A stretch of 64,000 nucleotides of DNA from Myxocyprinus asiaticus (Eukaryota; Chordata; Actinopteri; Cypriniformes; Catostomidae), in the NCBI RefSeq assembly GCF_019703515.2, contig NC_059393.1, positions 14,867,001-14,931,000 on the forward strand, read 5' to 3'. The notes below the pieces were generated by a model that was given only the letters and a program-made list of their open reading frames with translations, was not told the DNA's origin and did no database searches. Of this stretch, positions 23,687 to 36,212 are shown piece after piece (position 1 is the first letter of the stretch; every line of letters begins with the position of its first letter). The position numbers and the translations under genes were made by a program.

Positions 23687-24439
23687 TACCAACATTTCTG
23701 TAGCTGTTAGTGAAATTTTACAATTCTTGATTCCAGCTTATTTCAACAAATAATCACACTAACTAACTTATGTAAGAATTGTACTCAAGTAATAATTCAA
23801 GACTACTAAAAATGTCAGTAATAAAGTAACAATACAGCAATGAATAGAAATAATTACAATTGAACAAAATATACAAAATTAAGAAAACAGTGCATTTGTT
23901 AACAACTTTAAATGTTTTTAACTGCAGTATCAAGTATTCAACTAAACATTCAGAATGAAATGCTACATAGAGCCTAATTACTACTGGTCTTCACTGTATA
24001 ATGTATAATACATTAATACTTTTAAAGCTAATAAAGTTATACAGTCAAGAACAGTGAGTGTTTTCTCATTATCTCGTTATGGTTCTTTGATTAATATTAA
24101 CAACAGCAGCAGGTCTTTTAGGTTACATTAACACTTACAAGTGCGATACTTGATACAAATCTGCTTTTTCCCCAAATCTGTTTACGTTTACTTTAAACAT
24201 CACTTTCTGAGTTTACATGAATACCTCACCAAGGCGGGCATTTTGGCTGAATTTTGAAATGTATTTGATCATTCAGGTGCGTATCCGCAATACGAGCGTT
24301 CTCGGAGCACGTGCGCATGTGAGCACACAAAAAGCCGCTTGTCAAGTCAAAGCGCGCAGCTATTCATAGATTGCTAGCGAAATATAAAATTATGCACCCT
24401 GTATTATTTTCAACATTAGAATAAGAACTTTGTAATAAG

Positions 24440-24559
24440 GCCTTGGCTATATCACAAATATAGCCAGTTATTTTTTCGTTATTGTCATTCAGGCTACTTT
24501 TCTCTTTTACTTGACCCTTCAAAAATCCACTTGTCAACAAGTGTTAATGTCGAGCCCTG
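24440..24559. mobile_element. Right end of a hAT-type element (CAGGGCTCGACATTAA)
   Basis: Read inverted the edge is cagggctcgacattaacact followed by gttgacaagtgg. This terminal sequence recurs in fish hAT elements. The left end was not found, so the extent is uncertain. Confidence 0.5.
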
Positions 24560-25201
24560 CTGAATTTAAAACCAAACTCTTTACTTGTTCCAAATTAAAT
24601 CTAAATCAAATCACAAATTGACAGGGTAAGACAGAATGAGTGAAAAGACTGTTATCTACCTGGTTTGCCTCTCTTTGCGATTCTCACTCTGTTGCTGATG
24701 CAGTGAGGTCAGGTCGTCTATTATCGCCTAGTGGCTGGTGGTTGTTGGTGTAGAAAGACTAACTAAATTGTGCCCAAGATAAAAAATTACCAAAACGGTA
24801 ATTGCAAGTGGGGTGGCCAATGGGTCCATGTGGCCACCCCCTTGCTCCGCCCCTGTTAAGAAGTATATATTTGTACTTTTCAGAGATGATAGCTATAAAT
24901 TCAGAAGCACACAAAATTCATACTGGTTTACAAAGTTTTGTAAATCCATATCAACCAGATAGATAACGTACCTTGGTGACATACTGTATTTAAATTCGAC
25001 AACATATTGTTGACAAATTTAAATTTGGCAACAGTGTTCAATAATATATCACAAAATATAAAAAAATGTGTTTGCAAGGCATAGAATCACATGTAAGATA
25101 AAGGGGACTAAAGTTGGGCACTTAAGCGTAATCATTTATCATTATGTAAATATTCCTAAATATCAGCATAGAGGTAATCCCGAACTAGTATGGAATGACA
25201 T

Positions 25202-25455
25202 TAGCCCCTTTCACACATACAGCCTTTTCCAGAAAATTTACTGCATTTTTTAGGTTAGCGGTCATGTGCGAACACAACCTTTTTGAAAATACTGGTAAAT
25301 TTTGCTCTGGCAATTTCCCTTAATGAGTAGTTTTATCATTACCTATAAATTTCCATACTGATGGTATGTGTGGACAGCACATGTGGTACATTCACCAGTA
25401 AAGACAACCCAACGATTTTCCTGCAATTTACCTGGTTGCATGTGTGAATGGGGCT
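25202..25455. mobile_element. Miniature element (TAGCCCCTTTCACACATACA ends)
   Basis: The left end tagcccctttcacacataca pairs with an inverted right end tagccccattcacacatgca (18 of 20 positions). The interior alternates tttactgg and ccagtaa words. It is 254 bp and non-coding. Confidence 0.8.
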
Positions 25456-25945
25456 ATTGATATAGACATTTGGATCATATTTTAAAAACGGCAATAGTAA
25501 ATTATGAGAGAGTGTCCCACTGTAACTGTATTCACCCTATATGGAAAGTGACAATGAGTTTATAGGATGTTTGAGGCTTTCACTGTTTGTTTTTAATGCA
25601 CCGGGCACAGCGTCTAGACGCAGCCAGGCACATTACCATTATTGCATCATCTCTCATGGCAGATAGCTGAATGGCTTTGAGCAAATGTCACTTCTGACTT
25701 CTGGTCCCCGGCTTTGCCTTTCACTCTTTTCCTCTCCGTCTGTCTATCCTCCCATTTCCTACTTGTTCCCTCCAGCCTTTTTCTGTCCATACCTGACACT
25801 TGATTGTCTTGCATCAATGCCTCTCTCCCTCTCTCTTTCTCCTCTGCCTCTTTCTTCTCCATTCTGCTGTTGTCATCTCCTCTGTATAACAATGTTGAAT
25901 GTGGTTTTGAATGACATGTGTAGAGTGTGGGGTAGTCTCACATAG

Positions 25946-25972
25946 CCAGACCTTTTGTGGCAAAAGGTCTGG
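25946..25972. repeat. Perfect 12-bp hairpin with 3-base loop
   Basis: CCAGACCTTTTG, tgg, CAAAAGGTCTGG. It is not followed by a T-run on either side and is in an intron, so it is not a bacterial-type terminator; it may be an internal part of a miniature element. Confidence 0.7.
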
Positions 25973-26459
25973 AGTGTTCTGCAGCTTATTCTGGCATAGA
26001 TCTTCCCAGTTAGACAGTAAGAGTAGAATTTCTTCAGAAAGAGAAAATTACAGTTCGTTTTGTGTTTAGATTCTGTTTAGGGGCGGGGTTATCTAATAAA
26101 TTAATTTAAATAATGGTGCAGCAGTCTCCATTAACTATTACAGAGAAAACACAAAAAAATAGCAGAACATTTGTAGACTCTTAAGTACTGCACAGAAAAC
26201 CTGTGTACACAGACATAATTAAGAATACACAGCAGAATGTACATTGGCAAATGATCATAGGGCAAAATTATTATGATTTTTAATAGCATAGTTTTGGTTT
26301 TCTTGTTTTATTACAAACTTTATTATTGCTTGGTTAAAGTATTAGTATTAAAGTATTACAAATATCATGGTTAAAATGTGGTTATTGAAGTAAAACCATG
26401 GTCAATTTTGTGGCAACTATGATTTTTACAACAAATACAGTGGTTGATCTTGACTATAG

Positions 26460-27167
26460 TAAGAGTGTGTTCACACTTGGCAGGTTTGGTTCGATTAAAA
26501 TGAACTCTGGTGCGATTGCTCTTTTAAAGTGGTTCATTTGAACAAGTGTGAACGCTGCCATCCGAACCTTGGTGCACACCAAAACAAGTGAACACCACAA
26601 CCTCCAAATGAACTCTGGTGCGGTTCGACTGATATATGAACGCAGCATAGACCAAAGACGTCTAAACAGACCAATAACAGGATGTGATGTCACAAGATGC
26701 GACCCTTAAAATCACATGATTTAATAACATAGAAAGAACGGTAAGAGCGGTGTACACAAAACAAAATGAGCAGAGGGCAAACATGGAGCAATGAGGAGGT
26801 AAAGTTCCTTATTAACATTTGGTCCAACGAGCATATTTCCAGTATACTGGAAAAAATGCACAAAAATGCTCAAGTGTTCAAAATGTTCAGTGATAAGTTA
26901 AGGGAAAGTGGGTCAAACGAGCACATTTAGCCCAGCAGCGAACATCGTTTTGGATGTTCGGCAAGTTCCGTCGCGAAATACACGTCATAAAAGCTGTCCA
27001 ATCAGGTTGTGACCTTATCCTTATGCCTTTTGTTTTGTATCTTTAGGTTCGGTGTTAAAAATGCCAGTGTGAACGCTAAGCGAACCAGGACTAAATGTAT
27101 CATTTTCTTTTTTAGTCCGGACCAAGAGAACCAAGAGAACCGAACTACAAGTGTGAACACACCCTAA
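26460..27167 (+). mobile_element. PIF/Harbinger-like element with TAA target duplication
   Basis: The left end gagtgtgttcacacttggca and the inverted right end gggtgtgttcacacttgtag pair. TAA occurs directly outside both ends (26460-26462 and 27165-27167), the 3-bp TWA target typical of PIF/Harbinger. The subterminal ggtttggttcg / cgaac words are those of fish Harbinger elements. It carries the Myb-like frame at 26766-26930 and no nuclease frame. Confidence 0.85.
26766..26930 (+). pseudogene. Truncated Harbinger Myb/SANT-like protein frame (54 codons)
   Basis: PIF/Harbinger elements encode a DDE nuclease and a second Myb/SANT-like protein that binds the element ends and helps import the nuclease. 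The frame from 26766 begins MSRGQTWSNEEVKFLINIW. It continues with an amphipathic stretch (SILEKMHKNAQVFKMFSDKL) and stops at 26930. The W-x2-EE-V-x2-L-I-x-I-W pattern is the first helix of the Myb-like domain; the later part of the protein is missing. It is below usual gene-finder length and lies inside the Harbinger-like element. I infer a relic of the accessory gene, not a host gene. Confidence 0.75.
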
Positions 27168-27213
27168 AACCATGACTAATTAACTTAAATGGATAAAGCT
27201 ATTGCGCTGGATC

Positions 27214-27446
27214 TCAAAACTGTTGTAAAGGAACGCAAAACTATTGTGAGGGAACGCAATCTATTGTGAGGAAACACAAACTACTGCAAAGGAATGCAAA
27301 CATTTTTGTAAGAAAGTGCAAAACTATTGTGAGGGAACACAAAACTATTGTGAGGGAATGCAAAACCATTGTGTGGGAACACCAAACAGTCAATCAGTTT
27401 TTGTGAGAGAACACTACTATTAAAAACTATTACGAGGGAATGCAAA
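27214..27446. repeat. 20-21-bp minisatellite
   Basis: Imperfect units of caaaactattgtgagggaac; ctattg starts are spaced 20 or 21 bases apart (27241, 27261, 27281; 27324, 27345). About ten units. Confidence 0.85.
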
Positions 27447-28005
27447 CTTATTTCAGATATAAATTCCCCCTCCCGCCAGTCCTCTTAAGGGGCTCCATAG
27501 ATTAACACTTAATAAATTGTGAAAGTGTTTTCCAGTTTTGTGTGCAATACGCATCAGATTGTTAATAAATGGACAGCGGGCTGAGACTAGGGTGCAGAGT
27601 GGCTCAAAAAACAAGAAGGCAAAAAGAACTGCAAGCTGTGGTGAATTGCTAATAGGCCATAATAGTGCTGAGAAGGGGCTGCTCAGCGGAGGTCTGTAAC
27701 CCATTAAAGAAACGTCAACTCGGCATAGGTATGCCGAGAATTATGGGTCACTGGCTGGAAAGCAGTGCTGGCCACCCATTGGTCAGATTGCCCTGTAATC
27801 TGTCATAATTCTGTAGTGGCAGTGACAGCATGGGGAGCTTCCCCCTCATTCTGCCACAGTAGGTCAAAGCAAGCACAGAGCAGAATACCGTGAAGCCCCC
27901 CTAAATACTGTATTAGCACATCCTGAGATCCTATAGTCGCTTTGGTTCCATTTTCCATTTTCCAGTGTCTTCTCATAATCGTTTGTGTACATGCAAAATA
28001 CTGTA
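27447..28005. other. Unique intronic sequence
   Basis: Nothing recognised. Confidence 0.4.
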
Positions 28006-28008
28006 GTC

Positions 28009-28070
28009 AAAGGGACAGTTCACCCAAAAATGAAAATTCTGTCATAATTTATTCATTCCTGGTTAAATGT
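28009..28070. repeat. Left end of the TTTAAAGGGATAGTTCACCC family
   Basis: caaagggacagttcaccca then aaaatgaaaattctgtcat; a very close match to the family left end, without a paired right end. Confidence 0.65.
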
Positions 28071-28799
28071 CCACAGAAAGCACACCAAAAAGTGAGATGT
28101 ATTTTTAGTTATAAATAATGTAATACAGTTAACAGGAATGCAGATTTCGTTAACTCTATCTCCTAACTCAAACCTCAACCCTTAACCTAACCATCAGTGC
28201 AGTACAATTGTAATATTAGAGCGAAAATACACCCTCTAAATTGCTCTTACCATTGTTTATGTGAACGTGATTACTTCCTGGTTCCCATGGGACCAGAACA
28301 TGTGTCTCAGGAGTGCTATAGGGAAATGTGTTTATGCCTGTTTTGGCGCTTGTAAGTAATAGGGTTGATTTCAGGGTCGATTGCAACATGTTGATTTCTT
28401 GTGTGATCATGTTGTTAATTTCTGACTGGAAATACAAAGCACTATTTAATTATTTTTGGGGCTTTTTTACCTTTAGTTTGAGAGGAGAGTTTGAAAGCAA
28501 CAGAAAATAATTATGAGAGAAAGGTTAGTGGGTTCAGAAAATGACCCAAGCTGGATTCAAACTCAGGTCACCTGTATATAAGCACCACATGCCAGAACAC
28601 ATATTCAACGGCATTGGTTTTAATAGTAATTTTAAATAAACAAATGCACAAACACATTATATAAGCATCTGTTTGTTGGTTTATCACAAAGCATCCATTA
28701 TGCTTCAAGTTTCTGTTGTAAAGCAAGTGGAAGCATTTCTTTCTGACACCCCCCACTTTTAATGCTCTCATCAACAGACTTTGAAGACAGAGGAGCCGC

Positions 28800-30464
28800 T
28801 AAAAGCGATTGCCAACATTTTGACATGAAACAGCTCCATTTTAATGTGCACTCTTCAGATAAGTTCGACAAGACAGGGTTGTGAAAAAAAATGGAGAAAA
28901 AAAGACATCAAAACGAACACCATGGTACTTCTTAGGAATTTGTTGACAGATTTTTTTTTCATCAGCAAGTCTTCCAAACCCTTTCGTGCTTCTTTGAGCT
29001 CCAAACGCCTTTCCACGAGATGTCTGGGAAAGATGCTCTTCCCCGATAAAAGACCATGGCCACTGTGAAGTCAGGGAATGTCTCTTGTACACAACCACTC
29101 TATCTTTATCTCGCTTTGACACTCTGGTGACTGGCTTTCACAGTGTTTATAGGATTATATCAGTTTTTAGTTTTTTTTATTTGTTTCTTTTTGGGTTTAT
29201 AAAAAAATCAAACCTTTTATCCACCTCCATTTATATATGTGTTATAGCCGGGTTCACTCCAGGAACCATGTTGATGGTTTTATAGACACTCTTTCTGTGA
29301 TGGTCTTAGGTAGATCCTTGGATGTAACACTGTGAAAGGTCACCAGCTCTGTCTTGTGGTAAGAAGAACTAAGGAGGCCGAGAAACTTTGTGAAGTTTTG
29401 AGGGGTGTCGTTGTGGCATAAGATAACTTGACATTGCTGGATTGTCAGAGTTAGGTGGTCAAATACAGTTAATAGATTGACAGATCAAGCATTCAGAGGA
29501 CTGTAGACCAGTGCTCCATGTTTTATGGATGTTTTCAAGACATATTTTTAGAGAATATCTTGAATATAGATTATTGTCTTACCCTATTGGTAAATTAATC
29601 TTGTTTAAAGAATGTCTAGCTATTTTTATTGGAAAACAAGACCAAAATACTGATTAAGAAGACCTTTATTTTTGTAGTGATGCTATAGACGTACTAGATT
29701 GCTTGGTACGTTCGGGGTCAGTAGTCGAAACTTCAGTTGGAAGTGGAGGTACACCTGACCTCCGGTATGGTGTGGGTTGGAGAGAAGCTAAAGGAATTTT
29801 TTGGCTTCAGACAATTGTGTTTGACAAGTCAGTGGAGTCGATGCTCTTATCAGGTCTTCCACAGAGGTGCTGGGAGCAAACTGCCTCACATGCTCACACA
29901 CACTTCCAGATATTTATTTGCCTCTCTCTCATCCGTTTTTACTTGTTCCTCTGTCTTATTCTCTCACTCCGAGAGGCACTAGCAAACAAATGAGTTCACC
30001 ACTAAATCACATTTAACTATACCACAGCCGGAGATGGAAAAATAATGCTTTCTCTCTGTCCCTCGCTCTTCCGCTCTCGCCTTCCTGTACAGTAGATTTA
30101 TTAGGCGAGCCGAGGCCCAAGGCTGTCACCACACAGTACACTTTCAAATCAATAATTGGAAATATTAATTATCGCAGCTGGGACGCTCCAGTCAAAAGCT
30201 GTTTATTTCCCTATTAGGAAAAACAGAGGAAGGGGGGTTTGATGGCCTGCTAATGCTAAATAATGATCGGGGAATTGGTTGTTGTCTCACCGTTAAACTC
30301 CAGCCAAAAATACAGAACTATTTCTCTCTCATGCGCAAAGTGAGTTTTTTGTCCAGTAACATACTTTTTGCAAATACATGTAATCAGATGCAAGTGCTTG
30401 GCCAACACATTGCCAAATCGCAACCCGGTTAAACATACATAATGTGCATGCCGTGAAATGTATG
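28800..30464. other. Unique intronic sequence
   Basis: No gene is supported. The part at 30090-30300 is a candidate conserved non-coding element (see findings). Confidence 0.45.
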
Positions 30465-30465
30465 G

Positions 30466-31111
30466 GTGTGTTTCATTCTGAAGGCTGTTGCTAGGTAGGA
30501 CATGTCCTCTGTAGGCAGCGGTATACCGAGTGTCCTCAACTTAGAATTAGTTTTATTATTAGTTTAAATGTGATAGCCTTCGTAGGACAAACGGAAACAG
30601 AACATGTCATGGTTGCTATGACAGCACGCATCACTCTCAACCTGCGTGAGTAAGAAGGGAATATCTGAGGTAAACTTTAGAAGAGTTATAGTGATGTAGA
30701 GAGAAAAGAAAATTGATTTTGTGGCTGTACTTTTATATTTACTTTATAATAAATAATTTTACATTATACATCATTATTATTTTACATATGATATATTTTA
30801 ACTATTTTATATATTTATCTGATGTACTTAATTTTGGGAATAAACATTACTTGCATTTTAACATCATATTTTTGGGTAATTTTGTGACATTTTCAGATAA
30901 ATTATGTAAGTTTCCGTTGACGCAACGAATTGTGTGTTGTGAGTTCCAACGAAGGATCAACCTCATGCATTCTCCGAATTCCTATGAAAGAAGGTTGCAT
31001 TCAAAGGCTGCATTCAGAGTCTTCTACTTGCTTTTCTGAAACGAGCTTCTGTGATGTGATGCGGCCGAAAAATGCAACCTTCGGAGCACACAGCCTTTGA
31101 AACGAGACACA
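30466..31111. mobile_element. Miniature DNA element (GGYTGTGTYTCRTT ends)
   Basis: The left end ggtgtgtttcattctgaagg and the inverted right end ggctgtgtctcgtttcaaag pair, followed on each side by gctg-type and ccttcg words. It is 646 bp. The frame at 30713-31039 inside is AT-rich chance coding. The target duplication is unresolved. Confidence 0.65.
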
Positions 31112-31451
31112 GCCTGTGTCAGACGTAGCGGTCAGCATACATGTTGCTGGCATATTAAGCCATGATGCTCATGTGGGGGACACAGGTTTAAGTCCTTTTC
31201 TAATCCCATTTCTTCTATCACCCAATAATTTCCTGTCAAAATGTTTTATTATTTAAGCAACAAGATATGAGATGCAATTTTTTGTTGGAAACAGCCATTG
31301 TAAGGCATGAAATGCATAATTAAAGCACGGCCTGAGTGTGTTATTGAGTTTAAAAAGTGTCTTAATATAATAAAATATTAAGGATGCAAATTGTCATTCA
31401 AATGTTATTTTATTCAGCAAATGAATTAAGTGTCAGAAGATGCTAGCGCCA

Positions 31452-32040
31452 CATAGTGATATACACAGTCAATAGGTGTTTCGTGTCATAGAGGTTCCAA
31501 TAATGTGTATTTTAGCACAGCAGCAAAGCTGTTTTAACCATGTAGCATCCAGTACCGAAGCGATCCATTTAATAAATTCTTCGTTCTTTTGTGTTGCAAA
31601 ACAAAACATTGAAATGGGCCTTACTGAGAGTCTGTTTTAATTTCTGAGTGATATTGTCGTTTCAAGAGACCAACTAAAAGGACGCGAAGCAAAATATCTT
31701 TTGAAAGTAAAACGCAGCAGGTGGGTGAATTTCCATCCACCAGAACATACAGTATAATCCCTATTACCAACTACCCAGAACTAGTTCTGCATAGTAATAT
31801 ACACCATAGCAAGGTGTTTCGCATCATAGCGGTTACTATAACACTTATGTACTTTAGCAGTGCTACTCTGTTTTGACCAATCAGCATCAAGGACCAAAAT
31901 CATAAATTTTATAAAATTGTTTGATCTTTTGTTTTATAATAACATCAATAAAACGGGCCTTACTGAGGAAGAGTAGCTAGGCGGTTCACTTCATAGCGGT
32001 TACTATAACGTGTATATTTTAGCACACTTGCAACACTGTA
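31452..32040. repeat. Diverged direct duplication, period about 340 bp
   Basis: The words ggtgtttcg...catag, acatagtgatatacac/gcatagtaatatacac and gggccttactgag occur in the same order twice, about 340 bases apart. A third partial unit (catagcggttactataac, tgtatattttagcacac) lies at about 31985-32035. Confidence 0.65.
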
Positions 32041-32552
32041 AAAACCAAAGCTCTGATTTGTACACTCCAAACTAATAATTGAATCTGTGTTGACTGTTCA
32101 TCCTCCATGTAAACTATAGCGGAGCACTGCAAATGCTGGAATTATTCTGCATTTATCACAGACGAAGGCAACAAGGCACAGTCCCGATTTGCTCGGAGCA
32201 GCTTGTTCTGAATTTCTATCTACCCCAGCACAATGGTGCCTAATCAAACATCTCTACAGGAGAACAGACTGTCTCTCTGGAGAATGACTGTTTCATATTC
32301 CCCGCTGTATTTTGTTTACCCTGTTTGATAGCTCCCCCTTTCGAGAGACAGCAGCACTGCAAACAACATGATTATGGAGTATTGTGTGCTTAAGGAAACA
32401 GATGACAAGGACAAAAGAGACAGTTGCTGCAGCATCAACACTAGAGATTCCAAAGAATATGTTTGAAATAGGAACACTCTGGTTGGGAGTGTACAGCAAG
32501 CTATTTTAACATTTATTTCTTAAAACTTACTCCTATCTAGTTTTATGTTACT

Positions 32553-33064
<512 letters not shown>

Positions 33065-33229
33065 GTACAAAAATAATTTTTTTGTTAATAGTAAATATTC
33101 CAATAATGCCTTTTTTCCCAATCTTACCAATAACTATTCACTAGATACTAGAACTTTATTCATTACAGTACTTATTCATGCGATACTAGTACTTATTCTT
33201 TTGCTACTATCCTAACACAAAAATAATGA

Positions 33230-33370
33230 GGTAGTATTATAGTTCCATGATGGTATTAGATGGCACTGATATGCATCATGGTACTGAAATTCGTGTGCCA
33301 TGGTATATATATGGTACTTCCAAGAATGCCATGGTATTCCCATGGCACATGTCCAAAAAGCATGAAAATA
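33230..33370. repeat. Left part of the CCATGG-rich array
   Basis: Repeated catggtactg, gccatggtat, tcccatggcacatgtcc, ccaaaaag words, as in 33915-34680. It stops exactly where the Tc1-like remnant begins. Confidence 0.75.
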
Positions 33371-33914
33371 TACACTACCGGTCAAAAGTTTTGAAACACA
33401 TTCTTTATTATAAAATTTTTTTCTCACATTTTAGAATAATAGTAAAGCCATCAAAACTATGGAATAACATAAATGGAAATATGGGAATTATGTTGTGACT
33501 AAACAAAATCTAAAATAAATCAAAACTGTGTTAAATTTTAGCATCTTCAAAGTACTCACCCTTTGCCTAGAATTTACAGACATGTACTCTTGGCATTTTC
33601 TCAACCAACTTCTTGAGGTATCACCCTGGGATGCTTTTTAAACAGTATTGAAGGAGTTCCCATCTATGTTGGGCACTTATTGGCTGCTTTTCTTTATTAT
33701 TTGGTCCAAGTCATCAATTTCAAAAACTTTTTTTATTTTATTTTTTTATTAAATTTTAGTTTTATAATGAAATACATTTATATGGTGGCACAATTATATT
33801 TTTGACTACAAAACTAATTTCAAACATTTAAGCATATGCCTTCAGATCAAAAGATTTTTAAGATCATGTGAAACATTTCAGTCAAGTGTTTCAAAACTTT
33901 TGACCAGTAGTGTA
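33371..33914 (-). mobile_element. Tc1/mariner-like remnant inserted in the CCATGG array
   Basis: The left end tacactaccggtcaaaagtt and the inverted right end tacactactggtcaaaagtt form terminal inverted repeats with TA at both outer edges. It is 544 bp. On the minus strand the C-terminal end of a Tc1-type transposase is recognisable in broken frames (GDYL-like region, LVEKMPRVHVC). The catalytic centre is gone. Confidence 0.85.
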
Positions 33915-34680
33915 TGTCAAAAAACTTGGTAGTACTAAGGTACATACCCTCAAATCATGGTAGTACCTTGGTACATACCCCCAAAACATGGTATGACCAT
34001 GTACATACCTGAAAATACCATGGCAGTACCATGGTACATACCCAAGAAAACATGATATTACATTTGTACACACCCAAATCCCATCAAAGTACCATGGTAC
34101 ATACCAAAAAATACAGTATTGCCATTGTACATACCCAAAAAAACATGGTATTACCGTGGTACATGCAACCAAAAAACTATGTTAGCACTATGGTACTTGG
34201 TGGTACCATGGTACATACCTTAAAAGCTATGATAGTGCTATAGTACATGTCCAAAAACCATGGTAGTACCATGCTACATTTCTAAAAACCAAAGTTGTAC
34301 CATGGTACATACCCAAAAATTATGATAGTACCATGGTACATGTCCAAAAAATATGGTATCACCTTGATATATACCACCAAAAAACTATGATTGCCCTATG
34401 GTACCTGTCCAAAAAGCCATTGTAGTACCATGGTACATACCCTAAAAACTATGATAGTACCATGGTACATGTCCAAAAAAACATGGAAGTACAATTGTAT
34501 GTCCAAAAAACAAAACAAAACATGGTATTACCATGACACATACTCAAAAAGCTAAGATAGCACTATAGTACATATCCAAAAACCATAGTACCATAGTAGA
34601 TACCCAAAAAGTATAATAGTACCATGGTACCATCTCCCAGAAAACATGGTAGTACCATGGTACTTTTTGGCACTTTTTTG
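33915..34680. repeat. GTACCATGGTAC-rich tandem array
   Basis: Units of about 30-40 bases: ccatggtacatacccaaaaa then catggtagta. The 12-base palindrome GTACCATGGTAC, or its ten-base core ACCATGGTAC, occurs about nine times. The periodicity is loose. Open frames across it (rich in H, W, Y, V) are by-products of the repeat. Confidence 0.85.
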
Positions 34681-35560
34681 TATTGTGGTCACTGTTCCAG
34701 GAGTCTTAAAATGTACTAGTCTAGAAAAAAGAGGTTCTAGTACTTTCGTTTTAATGACTAGTAACTGTATGGACCAAAGATATCCCAAAATCAGTGTGCA
34801 CTAATAATATTTTCAGGTACATTTCTGCATAGTGTGCAAATAATATGTTATACACACAGTATATAGGTAGGAAATGCTGGGACTGGATTGCGTGCATCAT
34901 CCCAAACGTGATGCAGCTGACACTGTCCTGTTTGGACATGGGGAGTTGAATCGTTCCGCTAAGTTTAAACAACAGATTGGCAAGCACAGGGATGCCAGTG
35001 CTTTTGCTGCAGGCGGGAAACATATGGGTATGTGTTTTCACCAGCATGAGTCTATCAGCATATGTGGGGGAGCAATAGGGTGGAGTCACGGCTCTAGAAA
35101 TGCCACTCAACTGAGAGGCAATCTTATCAGGCAGTTGCAGGCAGTGCATTCGCTCTTCTACTTTTCCTTCCATTCTCCCTCTACTCACCGACCGCTCCCC
35201 TCCCCCCCCTTATCTCCCTCTTTTTCTCCCGTACCTCATTGCATTTCCAATTCCTAATGTGGAAACCTTCTTGAATCTATCACAATTAGAACATGTGTTG
35301 TTTTTTTAAGGAACACAGTATAAGGGGAACTCATTCGTTTTATATTATGAGTAAAGAACAGTTATGGTATAAAAGCACAAAAGCACAAAAGTCTTTCAGG
35401 ACAGAGGCTAAATTAATGGTTTCCCTGATGACAGCACAAGTTCATCAACTGCTGGTCTTTTTTGTTTTTGGTCCATGTGTGTAATGGGTGTATGCTGTAT
35501 TGTTGTGTAAATATGTGTGTTGGAGTTTACTTAGCTATTCTTTGGGTATAAATTTGTCCC
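34681..35560. other. Unique intronic sequence
   Basis: Overlapping open frames occur on both strands (34874-35257 plus, 34751-35188 minus), but neither shows a domain, splice evidence or start context I trust. Confidence 0.45.
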
Positions 35561-35574
35561 TGGAAGTTAGCAAA

Positions 35575-35628
35575 ATCTGACCATAAATGATGACGGAACT
35601 TTCATTTTTGGGTGGACTATCCCTTTAA
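35575..35628. repeat. Right end of the TTTAAAGGGATAGTTCACCC family
   Basis: gatgacggaactttcatttt followed by gggtggactatccctttaa. Confidence 0.65.
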
Positions 35629-36055
35629 GTAAATGTGTCTGTTTGTACAGCATCCCATTAGTGGTGAAAAAAATGCAATAAACTGAGGGCCGTCGATACT
35701 ACAGTAAATGTACAAGGGAGAAACACATTGCTCTTAGGAAAACAAATGGGCAGTTACACCAGCATTTTATGACCAGGACAGTGACTAGTTAGATAGGTGA
35801 ATCCATAAACCTTACACTAAAGTCCAGTGTGTTGGAAATACATCTCACTGATAGCATTTACTAAAGGCATTCCTCTCACAAAACAGAGCATCCTTTATTT
35901 ATTTTCATTATAAGGCACTTACTACAGTATAAGGCATTTACAAGCGCACACCAATATGCTGATAACTAACAAAAATCTACTTATTAAAAAATCTGACAAT
36001 GCAATAAAACCGTGTTTACATGAAATTTGAAATAATTGGGTTATTCACGGCTTAT

Positions 36056-36212
36056 GTAAAAATGTAAACAGTTATGTGCACAACATTTGCGCACATTGGA
36101 ATAGCCTGTAAGAATGCCGGTAAAAGTGTTTAAATGCAACTCAAAATCGGGGTAATGGGCAAAAAACTACAGTAAATGTGCCAATTGGTTTTTGCTTAAA
36201 CTGTTTATGACC
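36056..36212 (+). repeat. Unnamed dispersed repeat, copy 2 (partner at 636-786)
   Basis: Aligns with the reverse complement of 636-786 by the shared words named there. Flanking gtttacatga words occur on both sides of this copy, as would inverted ends. Confidence 0.6.

Noticed and set aside
33915..34680. CRISPR-like or coding interpretation of the CCATGG array
   Set aside because: No constant repeat plus unique spacer design; the frames on both strands are by-products of the repeat.
34751..35257. Overlapping 145- and 127-codon frames on opposite strands
   Set aside because: No domain, splice sites or family similarity recognised; overlapping opposite-strand frames in one unique block are likely chance.
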